Below, piece after piece: positions 29,515 to 38,355 of a stretch of DNA of 64,000 nt (positions are counted from its first letter, which is position 1; each line of letters begins with the position of its first letter). The DNA is from Marinobacterium zhoushanense (lineage in GTDB: Bacteria; Pseudomonadota; Gammaproteobacteria; Pseudomonadales; Balneatricaceae), in NCBI RefSeq assembly GCF_014641945.1, contig NZ_BMIJ01000005.1, forward strand, positions 286,718 to 350,717. The letters are read 5' to 3'. The notes under the pieces are model-generated. The model saw only the letters and a list, made by a program, of their open reading frames with translations. It made no database searches and had not been told where the DNA came from. Both the position numbers and the translations under genes were made by a program.

Positions 29515-29914
29515 GTCGGATGCTCCTGAATGGTCACAAGGTGTGGCGCGTACGTGGTTTGCAAACCTGATGTTTACAAATGTAAGCGCCTCTGTGTCCG
29601 CTTAGAGCAGATGTCGTGCCAGATGCTTAAATTGTATTTAACTTTATGAAAGTTAAAGGATAATTTGAACTGTTTATGGCCGCTTATGAAAAAGATTCCG
29701 GTTCAAAATAAGGCAGTGTTCAAGGGTGGGAGAAAAACATATGGGAGTATTGGGCGGTAAGCGGTGGCAATTGTAAACGGATGAATCACTATTCAGTTTG
29801 CGGTGAACACAAATGGTTTCGCAACTGCGTTATGGGTGCCGGATGTTTTCAACGCACCAGCAGCGTCTCTGCGCACCAAACCTGTGCGGAATTAATAGTC
29901 ATTGCCGGGTCGGG
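29515..29914. other. 400-base regulatory gap between the Lrp-type gene and dctP
   Basis: No gene is seen. The part next to dctP is AT-rich and full of symmetric elements: GGTTTGCAAACC (29556-29567), TTACA-2-TGTAA (29574-29585), TTTAACTTT-3-AAAGTTAAA (29637-29657) and TTTGAAC...GTTCAAA (29664-29707). It should hold the dctP promoter and its operators. The part near 29800-29914 shows nothing I can name. Confidence 0.55.
29637..29657. promoter_or_regulatory. Perfect AT-rich palindrome, candidate Lrp-type operator of dctP operon
   Basis: TTTAACTTT and AAAGTTAAA are perfect 9-base arms around a 3-base centre, 123-143 bases upstream of the dctP start. Lrp/AsnC proteins bind AT-rich palindromes of this size, and one is encoded immediately upstream. 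The link is inferred. Confidence 0.45.
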
Positions 29915-30361
29915 TTAGAGGCGGGCTCCGCCACGGCGATGCTTAACCCGTTTTAGCAGTGCATTGCACTCCACCGAGATCACCTCCGGGCGACCGAAGA
30001 TATGCGCTTTGGCAAAGGCGTCGAAGGTGTCGTAGCTGTCGGTCAGGGTATGGATATGCAGGCTGCGCAGGTCGGTCATGATGTAGAGGCTGACCACCTC
30101 TGGCAGCGCGGCGAGTTCCTCGGCCACCTGCTCGATCGACTGCGGGTTGACCTTGAGGTCGATGAAGGTGGATATCGTCTTGCCCACTTTCTCGGGGTTC
30201 ACCACCGCAGTGAACTGCTCGATTATCCCCTCTTCGACCAGCGCCTGCACACGGGCGCGGGCGTAGGCACGCGAGACATTGAGTTGGCGGGCGATATCGG
30301 CAAATGAGGTGCGGGCATCCTTGATCAGGATATTGAGCAGTGCGGTATCCAGCTTGTTCAT
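29915..30361 (-). CDS. Lrp/AsnC-family transcriptional regulator
   Basis: 148 residues. The N-terminal helix-turn-helix (LDTALLNILIKDARTSFADI, ARQLNVSRAYARARVQAL) is followed by a RAM/AsnC effector domain. ATG at 30361 gives the usual MNKLDTALLN start; the longer frame to 30538 has no family similarity. It lies upstream of the TRAP-TauE-GGT operon on the same strand, so it probably controls that operon in response to an amino acid or related metabolite. Confidence 0.9.
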   Translation of the reverse strand: MNKLDTALLNILIKDARTSFADIARQLNVSRAYARARVQALVEEGIIEQFTAVVNPEKVGKTISTFIDLKVNPQSIEQVAEELAALPEVVSLYIMTDLRSLHIHTLTDSYDTFDAFAKAHIFGRPEVISVECNALLKRVKHRRGGARL

Positions 30362-30568
30362 CTTGTCCCGTTGAACTCCGAACGTGGGGCTTGAGTATAA
30401 CCCCAAGGCGCCGGGTGATTTCATCCTTTTGTCGCGCCGATATGCGATAACGTCGGGGCTGAAGTCGAAGGATCGACGGTTGTGCTGTTGCAACATCCGT
30501 CGTTGCAGCGTTATATGTAAGGTTATTCGATCAACCAACGCAGAACCCTAAGCATAAGGCGATGCGGT

Positions 30569-30889
30569 ATGTTCAAACTCTGCTTTTTCGTGCCTGATTC
30601 CCACCTCGAAGTGGTCAAACAGGCGATCTTCGATGCCGGCGCCGGGCGGATCGGCGACTACGACCGCTGCTGCTGGCAGACCCTCGGCACGGGGCAGTTC
30701 CGTCCGCTTGACGGTGCCAATCCTCACCTTGGACAGGTTGGTGAGGTAGAGCGGGTTGAGGAGTGGAAGGTGGAGCTGGTCTGCGAGGACGACAGGATAC
30801 AGTCCACGCTGATGGCACTGCGTAAGGCGCATCCGTATGAAGAGGTGGCGTACGATCTCTGGCGTCTGATCGACCCCGACAAGCTTTGA
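30569..30889 (+). CDS. NIF3-insert/YqfO-like small PII/CutA-fold protein
   Basis: 106 residues that match the insert domain of NIF3-like YqfO proteins found free-standing in gammaproteobacteria: KLCFFVPDSHLEVVKQAIFDAGAGRIGDY (read in two parts), GTGQFRPLDGANP and RKAHPYEEVAYDLW. The fold is CutA/PII-like; the role is not established. It precedes the V-ATPase operon by 39 bases on the same strand and could be co-transcribed with it. Confidence 0.8.
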   Translation: MFKLCFFVPDSHLEVVKQAIFDAGAGRIGDYDRCCWQTLGTGQFRPLDGANPHLGQVGEVERVEEWKVELVCEDDRIQSTLMALRKAHPYEEVAYDLWRLIDPDKL

Positions 30890-30928
30890 GCAAACCTACG
30901 CAAGTCAATCCATGACAGGGAGTGGACA

Positions 30929-32308
30929 GTGACCCAGTTGCTGGTGCGTTACTCAAGAATCCTCGAAATCATCGGCGATATCGTCAAGGTGCATGTGCCG
31001 ACGCCCGAGGGCGATGAGGTATCGGAGATCGGCTACGGCGATCTGGCGTTGATCGAAAACACCCTGGACCCGGATCAGCCGCCGTACATGGCCCAGGTGA
31101 TCCGGATCGACCGCGATGAGGTGTCGTTGCAGCTATTCTCCGGCACCAAGGGGCTGTCGACCCGGGCTGGCGTGCGCTTTCTCGGTCACCCGATGCAGGT
31201 GACCTTTTCGCCAAACATTCTTGGCCGCAGTTTCTCCGGTGCCGGTCGCCCCATCGACGGTGGTCCGTCGCTCAGCGAAGAGGCGAAGATCGAGATCGAC
31301 GGGCCCACCGTCAATCCGGTGCGTCGTGTTCTGGCATCGCGCATGATCCGCACCGACGTGCCGATGATCGACATCTTCAACTGCCTGGTGGAGAGCCAGA
31401 AGATCCCGATCTTCTCCGTCGCCGGTGAACCCTACAACCGGCTGCTGGCGCAGATCGGCGCCCACGCCGATGCCGATATCGTGGTATTCGGTGGCATGGG
31501 GCTGATCTTCGACGACTACCACTTCTTTCGTCAGGCGTTCGAGGAGGCCGGGGTACTGGCACGCACAGTGATGTTCGTGCACCAGGGCTCCGATCCGGTG
31601 GTTGAAGGGCTGCTGGTACCGGATATGGCGCTGGCCGTGGCCGAGCGCTTCGCCGTGGAGGAGGGCAAGCGGGTACTGGTGCTGCTGACCGACATGACCG
31701 CCTATGCCGATGCGCTGAAGGAGGTGGGGATCTCCATGGAGCATGTGCCGTCGAACCGCGGTTACATCGGCGATCTTTACTCCCAGCTGGCGCGGCGCTA
31801 CGAGAAGGCGTGCGACTACAAGGGCGCTGGCTCGGTGACCATCCTGTCGGTGACCACCATGCCGGGCGACGATGTTACCCATCCGGTGCCGGACAACACC
31901 GGCTATATCACCGAGGGGCAGTTCTACCTGCACGAGGGCGTCATCGATCCCTTCGGCTCGCTGTCGCGGCTGAAACAGCACGTGATCGGCAAGGTGACCC
32001 GCGAGGACCACAGCCAGATCATGAACACCATGGTGCGCTTCTATGCTGCGGCCCGCGATGCCGAGCAGAAGCAGGCGATGTCCTTCGACCTGACCGAATA
32101 TGATGAGCGGCTGCTCAGGTTCGGTCAGCTGTTTCATGACCGCTTTATGGATATCCGCGTCTCCATGCCGCTGGAGCAGGCGCTGGACCTGTGCTGGCAG
32201 ACGTTGGCCGAATGCTTTGAGCCGCGCGAGCTGCTGATGAAGGAGAGTCTGGTCAGCAAATACTTCCCGAAACAGCGCGCCAGTGTGGATTTTGGTACAG
32301 GGGCGTAA
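30929..32308 (+). CDS. atpB: V/A-type ATPase subunit B
   Basis: 459 residues, the usual length for the non-catalytic B subunit. It starts TQLLVRYSRILEIIGDIVKV, has FSGAGRPIDGGP and SVTILSVTTMPGDDVTHPVPD, and lacks a Walker A P-loop, as expected. It pairs with A in the hexameric head. GTG start at 30929 with AGGGAG upstream. It is first in the operon, which is unusual. Confidence 0.95.
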   Translation: MTQLLVRYSRILEIIGDIVKVHVPTPEGDEVSEIGYGDLALIENTLDPDQPPYMAQVIRIDRDEVSLQLFSGTKGLSTRAGVRFLGHPMQVTFSPNILGRSFSGAGRPIDGGPSLSEEAKIEIDGPTVNPVRRVLASRMIRTDVPMIDIFNCLVESQKIPIFSVAGEPYNRLLAQIGAHADADIVVFGGMGLIFDDYHFFRQAFEEAGVLARTVMFVHQGSDPVVEGLLVPDMALAVAERFAVEEGKRVLVLLTDMTAYADALKEVGISMEHVPSNRGYIGDLYSQLARRYEKACDYKGAGSVTILSVTTMPGDDVTHPVPDNTGYITEGQFYLHEGVIDPFGSLSRLKQHVIGKVTREDHSQIMNTMVRFYAAARDAEQKQAMSFDLTEYDERLLRFGQLFHDRFMDIRVSMPLEQALDLCWQTLAECFEPRELLMKESLVSKYFPKQRASVDFGTGA

Positions 32309-32311
32309 GCG

Positions 32312-32914
32312 ATGGCCAAGCTGGCGCTGAATAAAAGCTCCCTGCATCGTGAATCGCGTCGCCTGAAGGCGTTTCGTCAGTTCGTGCCGGCGCTGGATTT
32401 GAAACGCAAGCAGATTCTGGCGGCGCGCCAGCAGAGCCGGCGACTGATTGCGGAGCAGCAGCGCGAACTGGCCGGTATCAGCGCGCAGGTGGGTGAGCAA
32501 CTGCCGATGCTGGCGCAGAGTGGTCTCGACCTGCATGAGCTGGTACAGGTGGTTGGGGTCAGTGTCGAGCAGGTTAACCTGGTCGGCATCAAGCTCCCCC
32601 TGTTGCAGCGTATCGATATCGACCGCCATCAACACTCCCGCCTGGCGTTGCCGGCCTGGGTCGATCGGGCGCTGGACCTTGCCGAACGCCGCCTGCAGTT
32701 GGAGCTGGCCCTTCAGGTCGAGCAGGAGCGTCTGGCACGTCTCGAGGCGGCCCTGCGCAAGACCACCCAGCGACTCAATCTGTTCGACAAGGTGCTGATC
32801 CCGCGTGCTGAGCGTCATATCCGGCGTATCCGTATAGCGCTGTCCGACGCGGAGCGGGCCGGCGTGGTGCGGGCGAAGATCGCCAAAGGCAAGCGGTTGA
32901 GGGCGGCATCGTGA
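32312..32914 (+). CDS. atpD: V/A-type ATPase subunit D (central stalk)
   Basis: 200 residues, mostly helical coiled coil as for the rotor shaft subunit (LALNKSSLHRESRRLKAF, LKRKQILAARQQSRRL at the start; KTTQRLNLFDKVLIPRAERH near the C-terminus is the family signature). It couples head rotation to the membrane ring. It lies three bases after B and overlaps subunit I. Confidence 0.92.
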   Translation: MAKLALNKSSLHRESRRLKAFRQFVPALDLKRKQILAARQQSRRLIAEQQRELAGISAQVGEQLPMLAQSGLDLHELVQVVGVSVEQVNLVGIKLPLLQRIDIDRHQHSRLALPAWVDRALDLAERRLQLELALQVEQERLARLEAALRKTTQRLNLFDKVLIPRAERHIRRIRIALSDAERAGVVRAKIAKGKRLRAAS

Positions 32915-34704
32915 GTATTCGACGTCTGCTAAAAGCCTCCCTGGTGGGCATGCTGCAGGAGAAGGCATCGGCGCTGGATGCCCTGCAGTCACTGGGGCTG
33001 CTGCACATTATCCCGCTGGCGTCCGGGCCTCAGACCGAGTGGGTCGACGACTCCGGTGTCAGCCCCGAGCGCCTGCGTCTGGCGCTGCACTACCTGGCCT
33101 GCTGCCCAAATAAGCGGCGCCAGGTGACCGAGACCGATCGCTTCGACCTTGCTGCCGTGGTGCATGTGGTACTGGATAAGCGACATCGGCGGATGCGGCT
33201 GGAGGAGCAGCGCGATGCACTGGTGAAACGGATCAATGATCTGCGTCCCTGGGGCAGTTTCGAGCTGCCGGGGGAGGAGGGGCTCTACGGACAGCGACTC
33301 TGGTTCTACCTGGTGCCCAACTACCGCATGAAAGAGGTGGAGCGCAATGGCCTGGCCTGGAGCGCGGTATACCGGGACAACCGCCATACCTATGTGGCGG
33401 TAATCGCCAAGGAGGAGCCGCGACCGAACCAGATGCCGGTGCCGCGCACCCATACCGGCTCCATCCCGCTGGCAACGCTGGAACGTCAGCTGCACGATAT
33501 CGAGATCGAGCTGGAGCTGCTGGATGGCGAGCGCGAGGCAGACACCCGCTGGCTCTACCTGTTACAGCGCTCGCTGGCGGGCAACGCCGACGCGGCGGAG
33601 CGGGCCGAGGTCAGTGCCTCGACGCTGGAGCGTGATGGCGTGTTTGCGGTTCAGGGTTGGATCGATGCCGGTAAAACACGGGAGCTGAGTGGGTTTGCCG
33701 AGCGCCAGGGGCTGGCGCTGTTACTGAGCGAACCGCAAGCGGATGAACTGCCACCGACGCTGCTGGAGAATCCAGCGACCCTGGCTGGCGGCGAGGAGGT
33801 GGTGCGCTTTTACCAGATGCCCGGTTATCACGCCTGGGATCCATCTCGGGTGGTGTTCTTCTCCTTTGCTACCTTCTTTGCACTGATTCTGTCCGACGCC
33901 GGCTACGCCCTGCTGCTGGGGGCGGTGATGCTGTTCTATTGGCGTCGCATGGAGGAGACGTCCACCGGGCAGCGGTTGCGCGTGCTCGGTGCCACCTTGA
34001 CCCTGTTCTCCCTGGTCTATGGCGTGCTGGTGGGCAGTTACTTCGGCGCCGGGCCGCCAATGGCTGCGCTTGAGGCTGTACAGCTGCTGGATGTGAATGA
34101 CTTCAACAGCATGATGAACCTGTCGATCTTTATCGGTGCCGGCCACCTGCTGCTTGCCAACGGCATCAATGCCTGGCGCCTGCGCGGTCGTCTGCCGGCC
34201 TTTGCCAGTGCCGGATGGATGCTGGTTATTCTGGCGGCGCTGGTGCTATGGCAGCGTGGCCAGTCGCCCGGCATCCTGATCCTGGGCGCACTCGGACTGC
34301 TGCTGGTCTTTGCCTGCTCCAGTGAGCGCCGTGGCACCGATCTGCGCAGTTGGCTGCTGCGGGCGATGGATGGTCTGCTGGCGCTGACCGGGCTCTCCTC
34401 CATGTTTGGCGACGTACTTAGTTACCTGCGCCTGTTTGCCCTCGGGCTGGCCAGCGCCTCGCTGGCGCTGACCTTCAATCAGCTGGCGCAGGATGTGGCC
34501 GCGGCACTGCCCGGCATGGGCGTGTTGCTTGAGGTGCTGATCCTGGTGGTCGGTCACCTGCTCAACTTCGTGCTCGCGGTGGTCAGTGGCGTGATCCACG
34601 GCCTGCGTCTGAACCTGATCGAATTCTACAACTGGAGCCTTTCTGACGAAGGCTATGCGTTTCAACCCTTTGCCAAGCGGGAGGTTAACCCTTGGACAAC
34701 CTGA
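32911..34704 (+). CDS. atpI: V/A-type ATPase subunit I (a-subunit)
   Basis: 597 residues. The N-terminal half (to about 310) is soluble and helical, the stator arm; the C-terminal half has seven or eight membrane helices with FADVLSYLRLFALGLAS-like sequence (GDVLSYLRLFALGLASASLAL region), where the conserved Arg of the ion half-channel lies (YLRLF), and GLRLNLIEFYNWSLSDEG at the end. GTG start overlaps the stop of D (GTGA). Confidence 0.93.
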   Translation: MSIRRLLKASLVGMLQEKASALDALQSLGLLHIIPLASGPQTEWVDDSGVSPERLRLALHYLACCPNKRRQVTETDRFDLAAVVHVVLDKRHRRMRLEEQRDALVKRINDLRPWGSFELPGEEGLYGQRLWFYLVPNYRMKEVERNGLAWSAVYRDNRHTYVAVIAKEEPRPNQMPVPRTHTGSIPLATLERQLHDIEIELELLDGEREADTRWLYLLQRSLAGNADAAERAEVSASTLERDGVFAVQGWIDAGKTRELSGFAERQGLALLLSEPQADELPPTLLENPATLAGGEEVVRFYQMPGYHAWDPSRVVFFSFATFFALILSDAGYALLLGAVMLFYWRRMEETSTGQRLRVLGATLTLFSLVYGVLVGSYFGAGPPMAALEAVQLLDVNDFNSMMNLSIFIGAGHLLLANGINAWRLRGRLPAFASAGWMLVILAALVLWQRGQSPGILILGALGLLLVFACSSERRGTDLRSWLLRAMDGLLALTGLSSMFGDVLSYLRLFALGLASASLALTFNQLAQDVAAALPGMGVLLEVLILVVGHLLNFVLAVVSGVIHGLRLNLIEFYNWSLSDEGYAFQPFAKREVNPWTT

Positions 34705-35138
34705 TCATTGCCCTCGGATGGGCTGGCCTCTACGGACCGATGGCGCTGGGCGCGATCGGCAGCATCATCGGCTGTGCGCTGGCCGGGCAGGCCGCCTGTG
34801 GCGCGCTGCTGGAAACGGAAACCGGTCACGGCCGCTATGTGGGGATCGCGGCGATGCCCTCGTCGCAGACGATCTATGGCATCGTGGTGATGTTCTCGCT
34901 GAACAGGCCGGTGAACATCGATAACGCACCGGGCCTGTTCGCAGTTGGTATGTTGGCCGGGCTGGCACTGCTGTTTAGTGCCTGGCGCCAGGGGCAGTGC
35001 TGTGCCTCGGCGATCAACGTGTCCAAGATCAAGCCGGAGATCTTCGGTATGTCGGTGGCACCGGCGGCTATAGTCGAGGGTTTCGCCGTATTCGCGTTCA
35101 TTTTTGCACTGGTGATCAGTGCCGGAATACCGGCCTGA
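34692..35138 (+). CDS. atpK: V/A-type ATPase subunit K (rotor ring proteolipid)
   Basis: 148 residues, two fused hairpins of four helices. The ion-binding acid is E129 (PAAIVEGFAVFAF). The other side chains that bind Na+ in Enterococcus hirae NtpK (T64, Q65, Q110, E139) align with S58, Q59 (MPSSQTIYG), Q100 (WRQGQ) and E129, so the ring may translocate Na+. The start is TTG at 34692 with GGGAGG seven bases upstream, overlapping the end of subunit I by 13 bases. Confidence 0.92.
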   Translation: MDNLIIALGWAGLYGPMALGAIGSIIGCALAGQAACGALLETETGHGRYVGIAAMPSSQTIYGIVVMFSLNRPVNIDNAPGLFAVGMLAGLALLFSAWRQGQCCASAINVSKIKPEIFGMSVAPAAIVEGFAVFAFIFALVISAGIPA

Positions 35139-35148
35139 TGGAGGCGGT

Positions 35149-35829
35149 ATGAACAATTTCGAGAAATCCCATGCCGCCTCCGGCGTCGAAGCGCTGATCG
35201 AGCGCCTGCGTTTGCAGGGGGTCGAAAAGGGGCAGCAGGAAGCGGAGAAACTGATCGAGGAGGCGCAGCGCCGCGCCGACTGGTTGGTGGAGCAGGCGGA
35301 GCAGGAAGCGAAGCAGGTTCGTGATCAGGCGCGCATCGAAGCGGAACGCCTGCGTAAGGGCGGCGAGGATGCACTGCGTATTGCCGCTCGCGATGTGCAG
35401 CTGCAGCTGAGAGAGGCGTTGGCGAGGGTATTTGCCGACCGGGTGCGGATCCTGGTCAGCGAGCAGCTCGATGATGCTCAGTTCATGCAGGCGCTGTTGC
35501 GTGAGCTGGTGTGCAGGGTGCGCGACCGCGTGGACCTGGAGGGCAAGAGGTTGGAGGTGTTGCTGCCGGAACAGTTTGTCGGTATCGATGAGCTAAGACG
35601 CAACCCCCATGCCTATCGTGAAGGCAAGCTCAGTAACTTTGTGCAGCAACTGCTGGCCGAGCAGCTGCGTGAAGGGCTCAGTTTTGATATTGGCGAGCAT
35701 AAGGGCCTGGTGTTGCGATTCGAGGGTGAGGATGCCGAACTGGATCTCAGCGACAAGGCGTTGGCCGAACTGTTGTTGAAGCATCTACAGCCAAGGTTCA
35801 GGGCGTTGCTGGAGGGTGTTATTCGTTGA
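35149..35829 (+). CDS. atpE: V/A-type ATPase subunit E (peripheral stalk)
   Basis: 226 residues. The N-terminal half is a charged coiled coil (EKLIEEAQRRADWLVEQAEQ) and the C-terminal half a globular cap, as in peripheral-stalk E subunits. ATG at 35149 has GGAGG just upstream; the in-frame codon at 35119 lies inside atpK. No separate G/H partner is seen. Confidence 0.85.
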   Translation: MNNFEKSHAASGVEALIERLRLQGVEKGQQEAEKLIEEAQRRADWLVEQAEQEAKQVRDQARIEAERLRKGGEDALRIAARDVQLQLREALARVFADRVRILVSEQLDDAQFMQALLRELVCRVRDRVDLEGKRLEVLLPEQFVGIDELRRNPHAYREGKLSNFVQQLLAEQLREGLSFDIGEHKGLVLRFEGEDAELDLSDKALAELLLKHLQPRFRALLEGVIR

Positions 35830-36521
35830 GTTATTACACGCTGGTGCCGGCGCTGCCGACTCTGGCGCCACTGGCCAAACTGCAGGAACTGCCCTGCTCG
35901 ACGCTGAAGCTGGAGCAGCGCCTGAACATGCTTAGCGAAGCGGACCGGGACCAACTGGCGCGTGCCCTGCACCTGTGCCAGCGTGAGCGTATCGGCGACG
36001 AAACACTGTCCGACGCTGACGAGATTGCGCTCTGGCACAGTGAACTGGAGGCGATCGCCGATCCGGCACTGAGCGCGGTGATCGCCGATTACCTGGAGTC
36101 ACGCACGCTGGTGGCGGCGTTGCGCTACCGCCTGGCGGGACAGCAGGATGGCGCCAGTTTCAAGGGTTTTGGCCCCTGTGTCTGGTTGATCCGGCGGGAC
36201 TGGCAGCTGCCGCTGTTTGGTCTCGAACGACGTTTCCCCTGGCTGATACAGGCCCGTGACGCGCTGGAGTCGGGACAGAGCCGCGCGCTCGAGTTGCTGT
36301 TGCTGGAGCGGTTCTGGAGTCGACTCTGGCGCATGGAACAGGAGCGGGCGTTCAGTTTTGCCGCGGTTGCCGCCTATCGCCTGCGTTGGGCGCTGGCGGA
36401 GTATCGCCTGCGCTGGAGTGCCGAGCAGGCACAGGAGTATTTCGACCTTTGGCTCAGCGGAACGCTGCAGAGTCTGGAACTGGTGCAGAACAAGCGGGAA
36501 TGGACAGGGAGTGAAGCATGA
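35826..36521 (+). CDS. V-ATPase-associated DUF2764 protein (possible C-subunit equivalent)
   Basis: 231 residues, helical and rich in Trp and Arg, starting YYTLVPALPTLAP as DUF2764 proteins do. The family is found only between E and A in bacterial V-ATPase operons of this class and may replace subunit C, linking rotor and stalk; that role is inferred from position. It starts with TTG overlapping the stop of E and ends with ATGA into A. Confidence 0.78.
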   Translation: MSYYTLVPALPTLAPLAKLQELPCSTLKLEQRLNMLSEADRDQLARALHLCQRERIGDETLSDADEIALWHSELEAIADPALSAVIADYLESRTLVAALRYRLAGQQDGASFKGFGPCVWLIRRDWQLPLFGLERRFPWLIQARDALESGQSRALELLLLERFWSRLWRMEQERAFSFAAVAAYRLRWALAEYRLRWSAEQAQEYFDLWLSGTLQSLELVQNKREWTGSEA

Positions 36522-38341
36522 GCGACAGGGCTCAACCGGTTAAGGTCACCGCCCGCGTCAGTGCGGTGCATGACGACATCGTTACCATCAGGCTGCTGAA
36601 AAATGGCGAAGGGGAGTTTTACCCGGTCACCAAGAACGAGGTGGTCCTGATCTGTCCGCAACGGGCTCAGGCTGACTTTGCCGAAAAGCTCCAGGCCGAG
36701 GTGCTCAGGGTGCGTTACGGCGAGGCCGATGTGCAGGTATTTGAGAACACCCGCGGCGTCGCGGTGGGCGATGCCGTGGAGCAGAGCGGACAGATGCTGT
36801 CGGTGGCACTGGGACCCGGCCTGCTGGGCCAGGTGTATGACGGGCTGCAGAATCCGCTGGAGCTGATCGCCGGCCAGCACGGCTTCTTTCTGCCCCGCGG
36901 CCTGGCGGTGGACGGCATCGATAACCAGCAGCGCTGGTCTTTCGTGCCCAAGGTCAAGATCGGCGCCAAGGTAAAGGCCGGTGACCTGCTCGGTACCGTA
37001 CAGGAGGGGCGCTTCGAACACCGCATCCTGGCGCCGTTCAATATGCGTGGCAAAGCCGAAGTAAGCTGGGTTCAGGAGGGCAGTTTCAGTGTCACCACGC
37101 CGGTACTGCGCCTCAGCGGCGAAGATGGTCGCGAACGCGAGGTATCTATGCAGCAGCACTGGCCAGTGCGTATTCCGGTCAACCGCGACCTGTTGCGTGA
37201 AGGCTACAGCGAGCGTTTGTTTCCAAGCCAGCCGCTGCTGACCAGTATCCGCCTGATCGACACCTTCTTTCCGGTGGCGCGCGGTGGTACCGCCTGTATA
37301 CCGGGCCCCTTCGGTGCCGGCAAAACGGTGTTGCAGAGCCTGATCTCGCGCTACTCCGATGTGGATATCGTGGTCATCGTCGCCTGCGGTGAACGCGCCG
37401 GTGAGGTGGTGGAGACGATCACCGAATTTCCCAATACGCCGGATCCGCGCGGCGGTACGCTGATGGATCGCACGGTGATAATCTGCAACACCTCGTCGAT
37501 GCCGGTGGCGGCACGTGAAGCGTCGATCTACACCGGTATCACCATCAGCGAGTATTACCGCCAGATGGGCTACAACGTGCTGTTGATCGCCGACTCCACC
37601 TCGCGCTGGGCACAGGCGATGCGGGAAACCTCCGGGCGTCTGGAGGAGATTCCGGGCGAGGAGGCGTTCCCCGCCTACCTGGAATCCTCGATCAGGGCCC
37701 TGTATGAGCGTGCCGGCGTGGTGCGCACCAACGACGGTCGCGAGGGCAGCCTGACCCTGATCGGTACCGTATCGCCGGCCGGCGGCAACTTTGAGGAGCC
37801 GGTGACCCAGGCCACGTTGCGCACGGTGAAGACCTTCCTCGGTCTGAGCGCCGATCGTGCCTACAAACGCGCTTACCCGGCGGTGGATCCGCTGATCTCC
37901 TGGTCACGTTACCTGGATCAGCTCGGCGACTGGTTCGAGCAGGAGCTGGAACCGGGCTGGACCGATCGGGTACGCGACCTGCTCAAGTTGCTCAAGCAGG
38001 GGGAGGCAGTGCAGCAGATGATGGAGGTAACCGGCGAGGAGGGGGTGACGCTGGAGGATTACCTGACCTGGCAGAAGGCCCAGTGTCTGGATCAGGTCTA
38101 TCTGCAGCAGGATGCCTTCGACCCGGTGGATGTGTCGACGCCGATCCAGCGGCAACGGGAGCTGCTGGCGCTGCTGGTCACTTGTCTGAGCCAGCTACCG
38201 CCACTGCGCGACAAGGCCGAGGCGCGGGATTACTTCGTCTCGCTGACCGGCCTGCTGCGCAACCTCAACTACAGTCGCCAGGATAGCCCCGATTATCGCG
38301 GCTACCTGGAGCAGATCGAACAGCTGCGCAAGGGGGCATGA
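36518..38341 (+). CDS. atpA: V/A-type ATPase catalytic subunit A
   Basis: 607 residues, the catalytic subunit. Walker A is GPFGAGKTV, followed by ACGERAGEVVE, and Walker B-region LLIADSTSRWAQAMRE; the non-homologous insert near residues 120-190 is present, including GLAVDGIDNQQRW. It hydrolyses or makes ATP in the head. It is last in the operon, whereas in spirochaetes and chlamydiae it precedes B. Confidence 0.95.
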   Translation: MSDRAQPVKVTARVSAVHDDIVTIRLLKNGEGEFYPVTKNEVVLICPQRAQADFAEKLQAEVLRVRYGEADVQVFENTRGVAVGDAVEQSGQMLSVALGPGLLGQVYDGLQNPLELIAGQHGFFLPRGLAVDGIDNQQRWSFVPKVKIGAKVKAGDLLGTVQEGRFEHRILAPFNMRGKAEVSWVQEGSFSVTTPVLRLSGEDGREREVSMQQHWPVRIPVNRDLLREGYSERLFPSQPLLTSIRLIDTFFPVARGGTACIPGPFGAGKTVLQSLISRYSDVDIVVIVACGERAGEVVETITEFPNTPDPRGGTLMDRTVIICNTSSMPVAAREASIYTGITISEYYRQMGYNVLLIADSTSRWAQAMRETSGRLEEIPGEEAFPAYLESSIRALYERAGVVRTNDGREGSLTLIGTVSPAGGNFEEPVTQATLRTVKTFLGLSADRAYKRAYPAVDPLISWSRYLDQLGDWFEQELEPGWTDRVRDLLKLLKQGEAVQQMMEVTGEEGVTLEDYLTWQKAQCLDQVYLQQDAFDPVDVSTPIQRQRELLALLVTCLSQLPPLRDKAEARDYFVSLTGLLRNLNYSRQDSPDYRGYLEQIEQLRKGA

Positions 38342-38355
38342 TCAGCGTCCCCGGC

